Shown: piece by piece, positions 23,127-34,171 of the stretch
How the letters are laid out: the number at the start of each line of letters is the position of its first letter
How positions within the stretch are numbered: the stretch's first letter is position 1
From: Glycomyces lechevalierae
GTDB lineage: Bacteria; Actinomycetota; Actinomycetes; Mycobacteriales; Micromonosporaceae
Assembly (NCBI RefSeq): GCF_027622945.1
Contig: NZ_JAPZVQ010000010.1
Coordinates: forward strand, 24,799 to 88,798
DNA: 64,000 nucleotides
Direction: 5' to 3'
The notes under the pieces: generated by a model
Databases searched by the model: none
What the model was told of the DNA's origin: nothing
The model's input: the letters and a program-made list of their open reading frames with translations, nothing else
Made by a program: the position numbers and the translations under genes

Positions 23127-23162
23127 GGCGGGGGCGCGTCCGGAAGCGGGCGCGCCCCCGCC
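23127..23162 (+). terminator. Terminator hairpin after the pyk-thioesterase pair
   Basis: A perfect 12-bp G/C stem (GGCGGGGGCGCG and complement) has a 12-base loop and no T run. It lies 30 bases after the thioesterase stop. Between here and 23330 there is only an upstream region with a small 7-bp hairpin (23298-23317). Confidence 0.65.
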
Positions 23163-23330
23163 GCTTCGCGTAGCGGAACGACCCCGATACGCTGCGGCTG
23201 AGGGCAATATCACCGCTTTAGAGGGGGTAGATCCCATGCAGCGGGCAGTGTTAAGGTCGGCTCTCGTCCCCCGGTAAGACCCCCGATCCCCAGTCAGCCC
23301 AGCCCTGCCCGGCTGGGAGTCCGATGCCCG

Positions 23331-25598
23331 GTGAAACCGTTCGGAGACCGATCACTTATGCGTCTGACCAACGCACCAGAACCGGCGAAGACGTCCGCGG
23401 ACGCCGCCGCCCGCATAGACCGAGAGCGGGACCCTGAGACCGTGCAGATCCAGCGGATCGCCCGAGACGGGGAGACCGAGAGCCGGACCAGTGCGCGCCC
23501 CAGCCACTGGCGGCCCGACATCGAAGGCCTCAGGGCGATCGCCGTGGGCGTCGTCATCGCCGCCCACATCGGCTTCCCGTACATGGCGGGCGGATTCGTC
23601 GGCGTCGACGTGTTCTTTGTCATCTCCGGCTTCCTCATCACCTCGCTGCTCCTGCGCGAGATCGACAAGACCGGCACCATCTCGATCGCCGGCTTCTACG
23701 CCCGCCGCGCCGTGCGGCTCCTGCCCGCCGCCGCCACGGTCCTGCTCGCAACGCTCTGGGCCGCCTGGGTGTGGCTGCCCCGCACCAGACTCGGCGAGAT
23801 CGCCGCGGACGCGGCCACGGCCGCGCTCAACGTCATCAACATCCGCCTCGCCCAAGAGGGCACGGACTACCTCAACGCCGACGCCGCCCCCTCGCCGCTG
23901 CAGCACTTCTGGTCGCTCGCGGTCGAGGAGCAGTTCTACATCGTCTGGCCCCTGGTGCTCCTCGCCATCGCGCTCCTCGGCGCCAAGTTCGGCGGCCACG
24001 GCCAGTTCACGGCCGCGCGCCACCGCCACCGCGGCCCCGGCCGCACCGTCGCCATCACGGCGTTCCTCGTGATCACCGCGGGCGTCTCGTTCTGGATGAG
24101 CGCCACCTGGACCACCGCCGATCCAGTGTGGTCGTACTTCGGGATCCACACGCGCGCATGGGAGCTCGCCACCGGCGCGCTCATCGCCGTCGCAGCCGGC
24201 CAGATCCGCGCACACGCACCGAAGTGGGCCGCCGCGCTCGCCTCCTGGGCCGGGCTCGCGCTCATCACCGCTTCGGTGTTCGTCATCGACGAGCACACCG
24301 CGTTCCCCGGCACGGCCGCGCTGCTGCCCGTCGCCGGGACCGCGCTCGTCATCGCCGCCGGCTGCGCCCCGCACCGCTTCGGCGCCACGATGCTCCTGGA
24401 CATCAGGCCCGCCCAGTTCGTCGGCAAGATCTCGTACGGCCTCTACCTCTGGCACTGGCCGCTCGTCATGATCGGCCCGGTCGCGTGGGGCCTCGACGAC
24501 GTGCGGGTGCGCCACTACCTGGTGCTCATGGGCATCGCGTTCCTGCTCACCGTCGCCACCTTCTACCTCATCGAGAACCCGATCCGCACCCGCCGCCCGC
24601 TCGTGCAGGTGCCCTCCCGGGCGCTCGCCATGGGCGGCGGCCTCATCGCCACGGCCCTGGCCGCGTCCCTGTTCATGGCCGCGCAGCCGCTGCCGGAGCG
24701 GTCGAACGAAGAGGCCGTCGAGATCACCGGGAACGACACGACCGTCTGGGAACTGCTCGGCCAGTCCTCCGATGTGGACACCGTCCCGGCGAACCTCACG
24801 CCCACTCTCGACGGCGCCGTCGAGGACGTGCCCGCCCTCTACGGCGACGGCTGCCAGATCGACCGCGACGACCCGAAGATCAACAAGGACTGCTGGTACG
24901 GCGACCCCGATGGGGAGAAGACCATCGTCCTCTACGGCGACTCCCATGCGGGCCAGTGGTTCCCGGCGCTCCGCCAGAACGCCGAGGCCTCCGGCTGGCG
25001 CCTGCTCGTGATGTCGAAGTCCAACTGCTCGGTCGCCGACGTCCGCGAGAACGACCCCAAGCTCGGCCGCGAGTACACCGAGTGCGAGGAGTGGAAGGCC
25101 GACGCGCTCGACTACTTCGCCGAGATCAAGCCGGACGCGATCCTCGCGACCTCCTACGACAAGAAGGACGTCATCGCCGACGACCCCGACCAGGCCTGGA
25201 TCGACGGCTGGGCCGACACCGTGCACGACCTCGACGAGGTCGCCGGCGAGGTCTACTACATGGCCGACAACCCGGACATCGGCGAGAACGTGCCCGAATG
25301 CCTCGCGGAGAACCCCGAGGACGCCAGCGTCTGCGTGGGCGACCTCGACAAGTCGGTGATCAAACCCGAACGGCGCGCGGCCCTCATCGAGGCCGTGACC
25401 GACGCGGGCGCCCACGTCGTCGACCCGATCCCGTGGCTCTGCGACGTCGACAAGGGCACCTGCCCCGTCGTCATCGGCAACCTCCTCGTCTACCGCGACG
25501 CGAACCACCTCTCCGCGAGCTTCATCGCCGAACTCGCCCCGCAGGTCGCCGCCGCGATCCCGCTCGAGGCCTCGTTCCAGGCCAGCGGCGACTCCTAG
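23331..25598 (+). CDS. OafA/YrhL-type membrane acyltransferase with C-terminal SGNH domain
   Basis: This 755-residue envelope enzyme has a ~45-residue polar N-terminus, an acyltransferase-3 domain of about ten membrane helices (from HWRPDIEGLRAIAVG, about residues 60-430; FVGVDVFFVISGFLI and HFWSLAVEEQFYIVWP are diagnostic), then an extracellular SGNH domain. The SGNH part has the nucleophile block VLYGDSHAGQWFPAL and a late DANHLS catalytic dyad. Such proteins O-acetylate cell-wall glycans or surface polysaccharides. The start is GTG 23331 or ATG 23358, each with a weak GGAG site about 11 bases upstream. Confidence 0.93.
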   Translation: MKPFGDRSLMRLTNAPEPAKTSADAAARIDRERDPETVQIQRIARDGETESRTSARPSHWRPDIEGLRAIAVGVVIAAHIGFPYMAGGFVGVDVFFVISGFLITSLLLREIDKTGTISIAGFYARRAVRLLPAAATVLLATLWAAWVWLPRTRLGEIAADAATAALNVINIRLAQEGTDYLNADAAPSPLQHFWSLAVEEQFYIVWPLVLLAIALLGAKFGGHGQFTAARHRHRGPGRTVAITAFLVITAGVSFWMSATWTTADPVWSYFGIHTRAWELATGALIAVAAGQIRAHAPKWAAALASWAGLALITASVFVIDEHTAFPGTAALLPVAGTALVIAAGCAPHRFGATMLLDIRPAQFVGKISYGLYLWHWPLVMIGPVAWGLDDVRVRHYLVLMGIAFLLTVATFYLIENPIRTRRPLVQVPSRALAMGGGLIATALAASLFMAAQPLPERSNEEAVEITGNDTTVWELLGQSSDVDTVPANLTPTLDGAVEDVPALYGDGCQIDRDDPKINKDCWYGDPDGEKTIVLYGDSHAGQWFPALRQNAEASGWRLLVMSKSNCSVADVRENDPKLGREYTECEEWKADALDYFAEIKPDAILATSYDKKDVIADDPDQAWIDGWADTVHDLDEVAGEVYYMADNPDIGENVPECLAENPEDASVCVGDLDKSVIKPERRAALIEAVTDAGAHVVDPIPWLCDVDKGTCPVVIGNLLVYRDANHLSASFIAELAPQVAAAIPLEASFQASGDS

Positions 25599-25632
25599 GC
25601 AACCGGTGTAGCTCCACGACACAGTCCGTCCC

Positions 25633-25676
25633 ATGAGGTGGGCCCGCATTCGCACGCGAATGTAGGCTCACCTCAT
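25633..25676 (+). terminator. Hairpin after the acyltransferase gene
   Basis: ATGAGGTG (25633) pairs with CACCTCAT (25669-25676). An inner stem CATTCG/CGAATG with a CACG loop gives an interrupted ~17-bp hairpin. It lies 35 bases after the stop codon and upstream of the sulfotransferase gene. Confidence 0.6.
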
Positions 25677-25761
25677 TCTCGTAGCGGCACAATCCAAGTG
25701 GCACAGCGCCAACGGCGCCGTCCAACCGTGCCGTGCAACCGGCACACAAGGAGTGGTACGG

Positions 25762-26940
25762 ATGGAACGCGTCTCACCCTGGCTCAAAGCCGTCAACACC
25801 GTGCTCACCCCCGCGATCTCGGGGCGCCGCAAGAAGATCGACCGGCTCCTCGACCGGGCCGTGCGCGAAGCGGAGGACCGCACCGGCTCCACCGCCCACG
25901 GCGAAGAGGCCTTCGTCGCCGACATGCGCGCCCTCCTCGCCGGCTACGCCGACATCCACGGCCTCACCCTCACCGGCTGGGTCGGCGTCCAGCAGGAGGT
26001 CACCGACCGCCTCGAGAACCGCCTGCGCGTCCGCAAGCTCCACGCCCTCAACCCCGAGATCGCCGACGAGCCCGTCAGCCGCCCCATCGTCGTCACCGGC
26101 GTCCCCCGCACCGGCACGACCATGCTCCAGCGCCTCCTCGCCGTCCCCGCCACCCACCGCTCCCCGCTCATGCACGAGCTCATGCACGCCGACCTCGAGT
26201 CCGCCGACCACGTGCGCCGCGCCGAACGCGCCACCGACTTCCTCAACAAGGCCGTCCCCACCTTCGGCGCCGTCTACGACATGCACCCGCAGAAGCCCGA
26301 CGCCGACGTCTGGGTCCTCCCGCACGGCATCGGCCACCTCGTGCGCGCCCAGCCGCCCGGCTACGTCCAGTGGATGCTCGAACGCGACTACGCCCCCGAC
26401 TACCGCTACCTCAAGCAGACCCTCCAGGTGCTCCAGCACGGCCGCCCCCGCCGCCGCTGGGTCCTGCGGGCCCCCGCGCACCTGTGGAACCTCGGCGCGC
26501 TCGTGAAGGCCTTCCCGGACGCCCAGATCGTGTGGACCCACCGCGACCCCGCCGCCGCCCTCGCCTCGCTCTGCTCCATGACCGAGACGGCCACCGCCAT
26601 GAACACCGGCGAGATCGACCCCCACGAGCTCGGCCGCACCTGGCTCGGCCTCTTCGCCACCGGCATCGACCGCGCCCGCGCCGCCCGCGCCCGCCTCCCC
26701 GAGTACGCCGTGGTCGACGTGCCCTACCGCGACCTCACCCGCGACGCCCGCGAACGCCTCCCGCAGCTCTTCGACCACCTCGGCGCGCCCTGGGGCCGCA
26801 CCGAGGCCGACGCCCTCGAGGCCGCGCTCGCGGCCCGCCCCACCGACCACAAGTACGACCTGGCCCGGTACGGCCTCACCGAAGGCGAGGTCGACCAGGC
26901 GCTCGGCGACTACAAGCGCGCCTTCGGGGCCCTCCTCTAG
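25762..26940 (+). CDS. Sulfotransferase (PAPS-dependent family)
   Basis: The 392-residue cytoplasmic protein belongs to the sulfotransferase superfamily. The 5'-phosphosulfate loop is IVVTGVPRTGTTMLQRLL (about residues 112-129) and the 3'-phosphate region is WTHRDPAAALASLCSM (about 258-273), so transfer of sulfate from PAPS to a hydroxyl or amine is expected. Related actinobacterial enzymes sulfate glycolipids and other surface molecules; the acceptor here is unknown. AAGGAG lies eight bases before the ATG at 25762. It follows a surface acyltransferase and shares its last four bases (CTAG) with the convergent GNAT gene. Confidence 0.9.
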   Translation: MERVSPWLKAVNTVLTPAISGRRKKIDRLLDRAVREAEDRTGSTAHGEEAFVADMRALLAGYADIHGLTLTGWVGVQQEVTDRLENRLRVRKLHALNPEIADEPVSRPIVVTGVPRTGTTMLQRLLAVPATHRSPLMHELMHADLESADHVRRAERATDFLNKAVPTFGAVYDMHPQKPDADVWVLPHGIGHLVRAQPPGYVQWMLERDYAPDYRYLKQTLQVLQHGRPRRRWVLRAPAHLWNLGALVKAFPDAQIVWTHRDPAAALASLCSMTETATAMNTGEIDPHELGRTWLGLFATGIDRARAARARLPEYAVVDVPYRDLTRDARERLPQLFDHLGAPWGRTEADALEAALAARPTDHKYDLARYGLTEGEVDQALGDYKRAFGALL

Positions 26941-27446
26941 AGGCTGAGCACGAAACCCCAGAGTTGGACGTCCGGCAGCGGATACCAGTCCAGCTCGGGG
27001 GCCCGCTCGAACCCCAGCCGCCGGTACAGGCGGTGCGCGGTCGTCATCGTCTGCTGCGAGCACAGCACGATCCGCTTCGTCCCGGACTCGGCCCGTGCCC
27101 GCTCGACGCACGCGGCCGCCAGCGCCGACCCCACGCCGCGCCCGTGCGCGGCCGGATCGACGGCGAGCATCCGGATCTCGGCGTCCCCGGGGCCGCCGAG
27201 CTCGCACATCGGGCTGCCGTGGAACGCGAGCGTCACGCCGCCGAGCAGGCCGCCCTCGCCTACGGCGACGAGCACCTGGGCACTGGCGGCGCGGTGGGCG
27301 ACGTCGCGCAGGTGCGGCGCATAGGGGTCGTCGAGCCCGCCGATGAGGAACCCGCCGTCGAGGTACGAGGCGACGGTCAAGTCCCCAAGGGCCGCATGCT
27401 CTTCGGCATGGACGGGACGGATCTGGAAGTCGGGCTTCGCGGTCAC
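26937..27446 (-). CDS. GNAT-family N-acetyltransferase
   Basis: This 169-residue single GNAT domain has the acetyl-CoA pyrophosphate loop IRMLAVDPAAHGRGVGSALAA (about residues 88-108) and a C-terminal LYRRLGFERAPELDWYPL segment. The substrate is unknown. I take the GTG at 27446, giving MTAKPDFQIRPV, because the domain begins immediately after it. A GAGG lies 12 bases upstream. Its TAG and the sulfotransferase TAG interlock in one CTAG. Confidence 0.85.
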   Translation of the reverse strand: MTAKPDFQIRPVHAEEHAALGDLTVASYLDGGFLIGGLDDPYAPHLRDVAHRAASAQVLVAVGEGGLLGGVTLAFHGSPMCELGGPGDAEIRMLAVDPAAHGRGVGSALAAACVERARAESGTKRIVLCSQQTMTTAHRLYRRLGFERAPELDWYPLPDVQLWGFVLSL

Positions 27447-27482
27447 TCGGACATTCTGCCTCGAGAAGTCCGAGAATCCACG

Positions 27483-27528
27483 GGATAGCGCTTGCAAACC
27501 GTGTCGCGGACCGGTTGAATCGAACCCT
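27483..27528 (+). promoter_or_regulatory. GH43 gene promoter with LacI-type half-palindrome
   Basis: TTGCAA (27492-27497), a 17-base spacer, TTGAAT (27515-27520) and 8 bases to the GTG make a near-consensus, leaderless promoter. AGCGCT (27487-27492) overlaps the -35 box; this hexamer is the core of several LacI-family operators, such as actinobacterial CebR boxes. Only the core matches. Confidence 0.5.
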
Positions 27529-29121
27529 GTGACCGACGTGATCCGCAACCCGATCCTGCCCGGCTTCCACCCCGACCCTTCGATCCTCAGGGTGGACGAG
27601 GACTACTACGTGGCGACCTCGACCTTCGAATGGTGCCCCGGCGTCCGCCTGCACCACTCGCGCGACCTGCGGCACTGGCGGCCGATCGGCGGTGCGCTCG
27701 ACGACGTGCGCCTGCTCGACCTCACCGGCGTCCCCGACTCGGGCGGCGTGTGGGCGCCCGACCTCACCTACGCGAACGGCCGCTTCCACCTCGTCTTCTC
27801 CGTGCTCGACAACTACGCCTACGGCTACAAGGACTGCGCGAACTACCTCACCACCGCCGAGTCGATCGACGGGCCCTGGACCGATCCGGTCCGCCTGCCG
27901 GGGCGCGGTTTCGACGCGGCGCTCTTCCACGAGGACGACGGCTCCACCTGGCTGCTCAACATGATCACGGGCTTCCAGGGCATCGAGATCCAGCGGCTCG
28001 ACGACGGCAAGGCCGTCGGCGATCCGGTGCTGCTCCTCGAATCGAGCCCCGCGGGCGTCACCGAAGGCCCGCACCTCTACAAGCGCGACGGCTGGTACTA
28101 CCTGCTCTGCGCCGAGGGCGGCACCGGCTTCAACCACGGGGCGATCGTCGCCCGGTCCCGAAACCTCTTGGGCCCCTACGAGCTCGACCCGAACGGCCCG
28201 CTGCTCACGACCCGCGACAAGCTCGACCTGCCGCTCCAGAAGGCCGGCCACGGCAGCCTCGTCGAGACGCCGGCCGGCGAATGGTTCATGACGTACCTGG
28301 CCTCGCGGCCCTACACCGAGGTCGAGGACGGCCTTCCGGACGACGCCCGCGGCCGCGACGCGACCGGCCGGTGCGTCCTCGGCCGAGAGACCGCCCTCGC
28401 CGCCGTCTCCTGGATCGACGGCTGGCCCCGGATCGACGGCGCCGCACCGGCTCTGGAGGTCCCCGCCCCGCACCTGCCCGCCCACCCCTGGCCCGAAGCC
28501 CCGGCCCGCGACGACTTCGACGCCCCGGTCCTCGACCACCGCTGGGCCACGCTCCGCCGCCACGCCGGCCCGGACTGGCTCAGCCTCACCGACCGGCCCT
28601 CGCACCTGCGCGTCCTCGGCGGCCAGTCCCCGCACGGGAAGCGCACGCCGAGCCTGCTCGCGCAACGCGTCACCGCGAAGCGCGGCGTCTTCGAAGCGGG
28701 CGTCGAATTCGACCCGCGGACCGCCGACCAGTGGGCCGGGATCACCGCCTACTACAACGCCTTCAACTGGCACAGCCTGCACATCGGCCTCGACCAGGGC
28801 CGCCGCGCGCTCACCCTCGAGACTTCCGACCGAGGCCGCCGCACCGCCACGCCGATCGCCGCAGTCGGCCCCCGGCTCGACCTGCGCATCGTCTTCGACG
28901 GCCCGGTCCTGCGCTTCGCCTACCGCGACGGCGGCGCGTGGAAACCGGCAGCGGCCCAAGCGGACGCGACGATCCTCGCCGACGAGCACGCCACCTGGAT
29001 CGACCCCGGCCTCGTCCACGCCTTCGGTTTCACCGGCGCCTTCGTCGGCCTCTGGGTCCAAGACCGCGCGGCCGAAGGCGGCTTCGCCGATTTCGACTAC
29101 GCCGCTTACACCATCGGATGA
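27529..29121 (+). CDS. Glycoside hydrolase family 43 (beta-xylosidase-like)
   Basis: The 530-residue cytoplasmic enzyme has a five-bladed propeller N-terminal domain (about residues 5-300). The catalytic base Asp is in NPILPGFHPDPSILR, the pKa-modulating Asp in WAPDLTY, and the acid Glu in GVTEGPHLYKRDGWYYL. A C-terminal concanavalin-like sandwich of about 200 residues follows, as in GH43 xylosidases acting on xylo-oligosaccharides or arabinose side chains. No signal peptide is visible, so the substrate would be imported. The GTG start at 27529 fits the leaderless promoter upstream. The nearby LacI regulator may control it. Nothing else is visible in 29122-29313. Confidence 0.92.
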   Translation: MTDVIRNPILPGFHPDPSILRVDEDYYVATSTFEWCPGVRLHHSRDLRHWRPIGGALDDVRLLDLTGVPDSGGVWAPDLTYANGRFHLVFSVLDNYAYGYKDCANYLTTAESIDGPWTDPVRLPGRGFDAALFHEDDGSTWLLNMITGFQGIEIQRLDDGKAVGDPVLLLESSPAGVTEGPHLYKRDGWYYLLCAEGGTGFNHGAIVARSRNLLGPYELDPNGPLLTTRDKLDLPLQKAGHGSLVETPAGEWFMTYLASRPYTEVEDGLPDDARGRDATGRCVLGRETALAAVSWIDGWPRIDGAAPALEVPAPHLPAHPWPEAPARDDFDAPVLDHRWATLRRHAGPDWLSLTDRPSHLRVLGGQSPHGKRTPSLLAQRVTAKRGVFEAGVEFDPRTADQWAGITAYYNAFNWHSLHIGLDQGRRALTLETSDRGRRTATPIAAVGPRLDLRIVFDGPVLRFAYRDGGAWKPAAAQADATILADEHATWIDPGLVHAFGFTGAFVGLWVQDRAAEGGFADFDYAAYTIG

Positions 29122-29313
29122 TCCGACCAGCCGTCACGGTTTCGGGACGGGACGCGACTCCCCGCCGCACTCCAGGCCGCCTCCGAAGGGCGGCCGGGAC
29201 GCGGAGCTTCGTGAGCAGCCGAGGCGGGGATCCGGAATGGGACCCGCGGGACCCGGCCGGGAGCGTCCGTCACGCCCGCCGAATGAGGCCCCCGACCTCC
29301 CTGACCTGCGGAG

Positions 29314-29338
29314 GTGTGCGAAGAATCGGATCGGGTAT
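29314..29338 (+). promoter_or_regulatory. SigB/SigF-type stress promoter before csbD
   Basis: GTGTG (29314-29318), 14 bases, GGGTAT (29333-29338) matches the actinobacterial SigB-type consensus GNNTN-N14-16-GGGTAY. The start codon follows 38 bases later. A general-stress promoter suits a CsbD gene, since CsbD is named for control by sigma B. Confidence 0.6.
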
Positions 29339-29376
29339 CCATGGCGCAATCACCGTTCGAGAAAGGACGGAAGACC

Positions 29377-29601
29377 ATGGGTGGAATCGACAAGGCGAAG
29401 GACAAGACCGAGCAGCTCATCGGGCGCGCCAAGGAGAAACTCGGCGACGCGACCGACGACGAGAGCATGGCGAACGAAGGCCGTGCGCAGGAGCTGAAGG
29501 GCAGGGCGAAGGAGGAGTGGCACGACCTGAAAGAGAAGGGCGATGACAAGCTCCACGACGCCAAGGAACACCTCACCGACAAGGACGAGGGCCGGCGCTG
29601 A
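29377..29601 (+). CDS. CsbD-family general stress protein
   Basis: This 74-residue hydrophilic protein is rich in Lys, Asp, Glu and Ala with the CsbD pattern: DKAKDKTEQLIGRAKEKLGD, then a second KGRAKEEWHDLKEK repeat. Proteins of this family accumulate under general stress, but their biochemical role is unknown. An AAAGGACGG site precedes the ATG at 29377, and a SigB-type promoter lies just upstream. It is convergent with the LacI gene, and the two share a terminator. Confidence 0.9.
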   Translation: MGGIDKAKDKTEQLIGRAKEKLGDATDDESMANEGRAQELKGRAKEEWHDLKEKGDDKLHDAKEHLTDKDEGRR

Positions 29602-29633
29602 CCGGACGCCCACTCGGCGGATCGCAAACCAAC

Positions 29634-29665
29634 GGGGCCGGGCCGCTTTCGAGCGGCCCGGCCCC
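29634..29665. terminator. Bidirectional terminator with UUCG loop
   Basis: A perfect 14-bp G/C stem (GGGGCCGGGCCGCT and complement) is closed by a TTCG tetraloop, between the stops of csbD and the convergent LacI gene. Confidence 0.85.
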
Positions 29666-29678
29666 GAAACGCTGTCTT

Positions 29679-30740
29679 CTAGCGGCGCGGCGGGGGCGCG
29701 ACGGTCTCGCGCACCACGATGTGGGTGCCGAGCACGACCTGGTCGGAGCCGGTCGCCTCGCGGCGCAGCCCGAGCCGCACGGCCTCGCGGCCGAGCTCCT
29801 CGTGCGGGACGTGCACGGTGGTGAGCGCCGGGGTGAGGTCGGAGGCGAGCGGGATGTCGTCGAAGCCGACGACGGACATGTCCTTGGGGACGTCGATGCC
29901 GGCCTCGCGCAGAGCCTTGAGGACGCCGGCGGCGACCATGTCGGTCGCGCCGAACACGGCCGTGACGTCGTCCCGCTTGGCGATGAGCTCGCGGGTGAGC
30001 TCGTAGCCGCTCTGCTTGGAGAAGTCGCCGGGGATGATGAGCGCGTCGTCGATCGGGACGCCGTAGTCGTCGTGCGCGCGGCGGAAGCCCCGCACGCGTT
30101 CGTCCGTAGTGGACAGTCCGACGCCGATGCCCATGTACGCGATGGTCTTGTGCCCGGCCGAGAGCAGGTGCGAGGTCATGGCGTACGCGCCGCCCTCGTT
30201 GTCGTAGTGCACGACCGTGGCCGGGACGTCCTCGCCGAGCGAGGGCCGCCCGCACAGCACCAGCCGCGAGCCCGAGCGGTCGAGCGCGGAGGCGAAGTAG
30301 CGCATCCGCTCGTTGTAGTTCCCGTCGTCCCAGGCCCCGCCGACGACGATCACGGCCTCGGCGTGCTGCTCGCGCATGAGCTCCACGACCGCGAGCTCGC
30401 GCTCCGGGTCGCCGTGGGTGGTGCACAGCAGGCACAGCCGCCCTTCGGAGGCGGCCTGCTGCTCGACGCCGCGCGCGATGTACGCGTAGAAGGGCCCCGT
30501 CACGTCGTCGACCACGAACGCCACGGTCTTCGTCGTCGCCCCGGCCAGCGCGCGGGCGTGCGCGTTGACCACGTAGTCGAGTTCCCGCATGGCGCGCAGC
30601 ACCTTCGCGCGGGTCGCGGGGGCCACCGGGTAGTTCCCGGCGAGGACCCGCGAGACCGTCGGCACCGACACGCCGGCCCGCGCGGCCACGTCCCTGATGG
30701 TGGGGCGCTTGCCGGTATCGGCATTCGACTTCTTGGGCAC
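29679..30740 (-). CDS. LacI-family transcriptional regulator
   Basis: The 353-residue repressor has a short Lys/Ser-rich leader, a helix-turn-helix TIRDVAARAGVSVPTVSRVLAGN (about residues 15-37), a hinge helix (ARALAGATTKTVAFVVDD) and a periplasmic-binding-protein-like effector domain (VVGFDDIPLASDLTPALTTVHVP near the end). The effector is probably a sugar. The GTG at 30740 has GAAGG six bases upstream. It sits directly downstream of the beta-galactosidase gene, and its likely operator is the palindrome in the lacZ promoter at 33983-33996. The GH43 gene may also be a target. Confidence 0.92.
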   Translation of the reverse strand: MPKKSNADTGKRPTIRDVAARAGVSVPTVSRVLAGNYPVAPATRAKVLRAMRELDYVVNAHARALAGATTKTVAFVVDDVTGPFYAYIARGVEQQAASEGRLCLLCTTHGDPERELAVVELMREQHAEAVIVVGGAWDDGNYNERMRYFASALDRSGSRLVLCGRPSLGEDVPATVVHYDNEGGAYAMTSHLLSAGHKTIAYMGIGVGLSTTDERVRGFRRAHDDYGVPIDDALIIPGDFSKQSGYELTRELIAKRDDVTAVFGATDMVAAGVLKALREAGIDVPKDMSVVGFDDIPLASDLTPALTTVHVPHEELGREAVRLGLRREATGSDQVVLGTHIVVRETVAPPPRR

Positions 30741-30770
30741 TGGGGGCCTTCTCTCACCGTTCTCGGGGTT

Positions 30771-30846
30771 GCGACGGGTTCGCACCCAGGGTAGTGCACG
30801 TTCGCGTATTCCTTTGTGTGCACGTCATGGTGCGCGAACCCGTCGC
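30771..30846 (-). repeat. Long inverted repeat between beta-galactosidase and LacI genes
   Basis: GCGACGGGTTCGC (30771-30783) has its exact complement at 30834-30846, spanning a 50-base loop that also holds two GTGCACGT copies (30794, 30818) able to pair through GTGCAC. The element starts seven bases after the beta-galactosidase stop. It may terminate or process the mRNA, or bind the regulator. Confidence 0.55.
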
Positions 30847-30853
30847 ATGGCGC

Positions 30854-33924
<3,071 letters not shown>

Positions 33925-33982
33925 GGCGCGGACGCGTCTACCGCGCCCGGTCCCGCCGTCTCGAATGGCAGGCCGATCGTGT

Positions 33983-34024
33983 AGATACCGGTTTCTATCT
34001 TAGGGGTGGCAGGTGAGGTGTCAA
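33983..34024 (-). promoter_or_regulatory. Beta-galactosidase promoter with LacI-type operator
   Basis: On the minus strand TTGACA (34024-34019), a 16-base spacer and TAAGAT (34002-33997) form a near-consensus promoter. Directly downstream, at the expected transcription start, lies AGATACCGGTTTCT (33983-33996), a 14-bp palindrome with one mismatched pair and a central CG, the form LacI-family repressors bind. It predicts repression by steric block. Confidence 0.7.
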
Positions 34025-34137
34025 TACCCGGGAGTCATTCATGTTCTGAGAGTGAACAGCGATGTCGGACCCCCGCGCTGTTTTTGTGCTCCGCTGACTT
34101 ACGGCTCGCAAGCTTCGCCGAGGCCGGGTCCCTTAAG

Positions 34138-34171
34138 AGGGATTTATCGAGATAAAGCGGTATACATCCCT
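34138..34171 (-). terminator. AT-rich nested inverted repeat after the lipoprotein gene
   Basis: AGGGAT (34138-34143) pairs with ATCCCT (34166-34171), which overlaps the lipoprotein stop codon. Inside is TTTATC-GA-GATAAA (34143-34156). It could terminate the lipoprotein transcript. The 34025-34137 stretch is otherwise empty. Confidence 0.4.

Noticed and set aside
23352-25655. A 767-residue open frame opposite the acyltransferase
   Set aside because: Same antisense artefact; the plus-strand protein has clear membrane and SGNH motifs.
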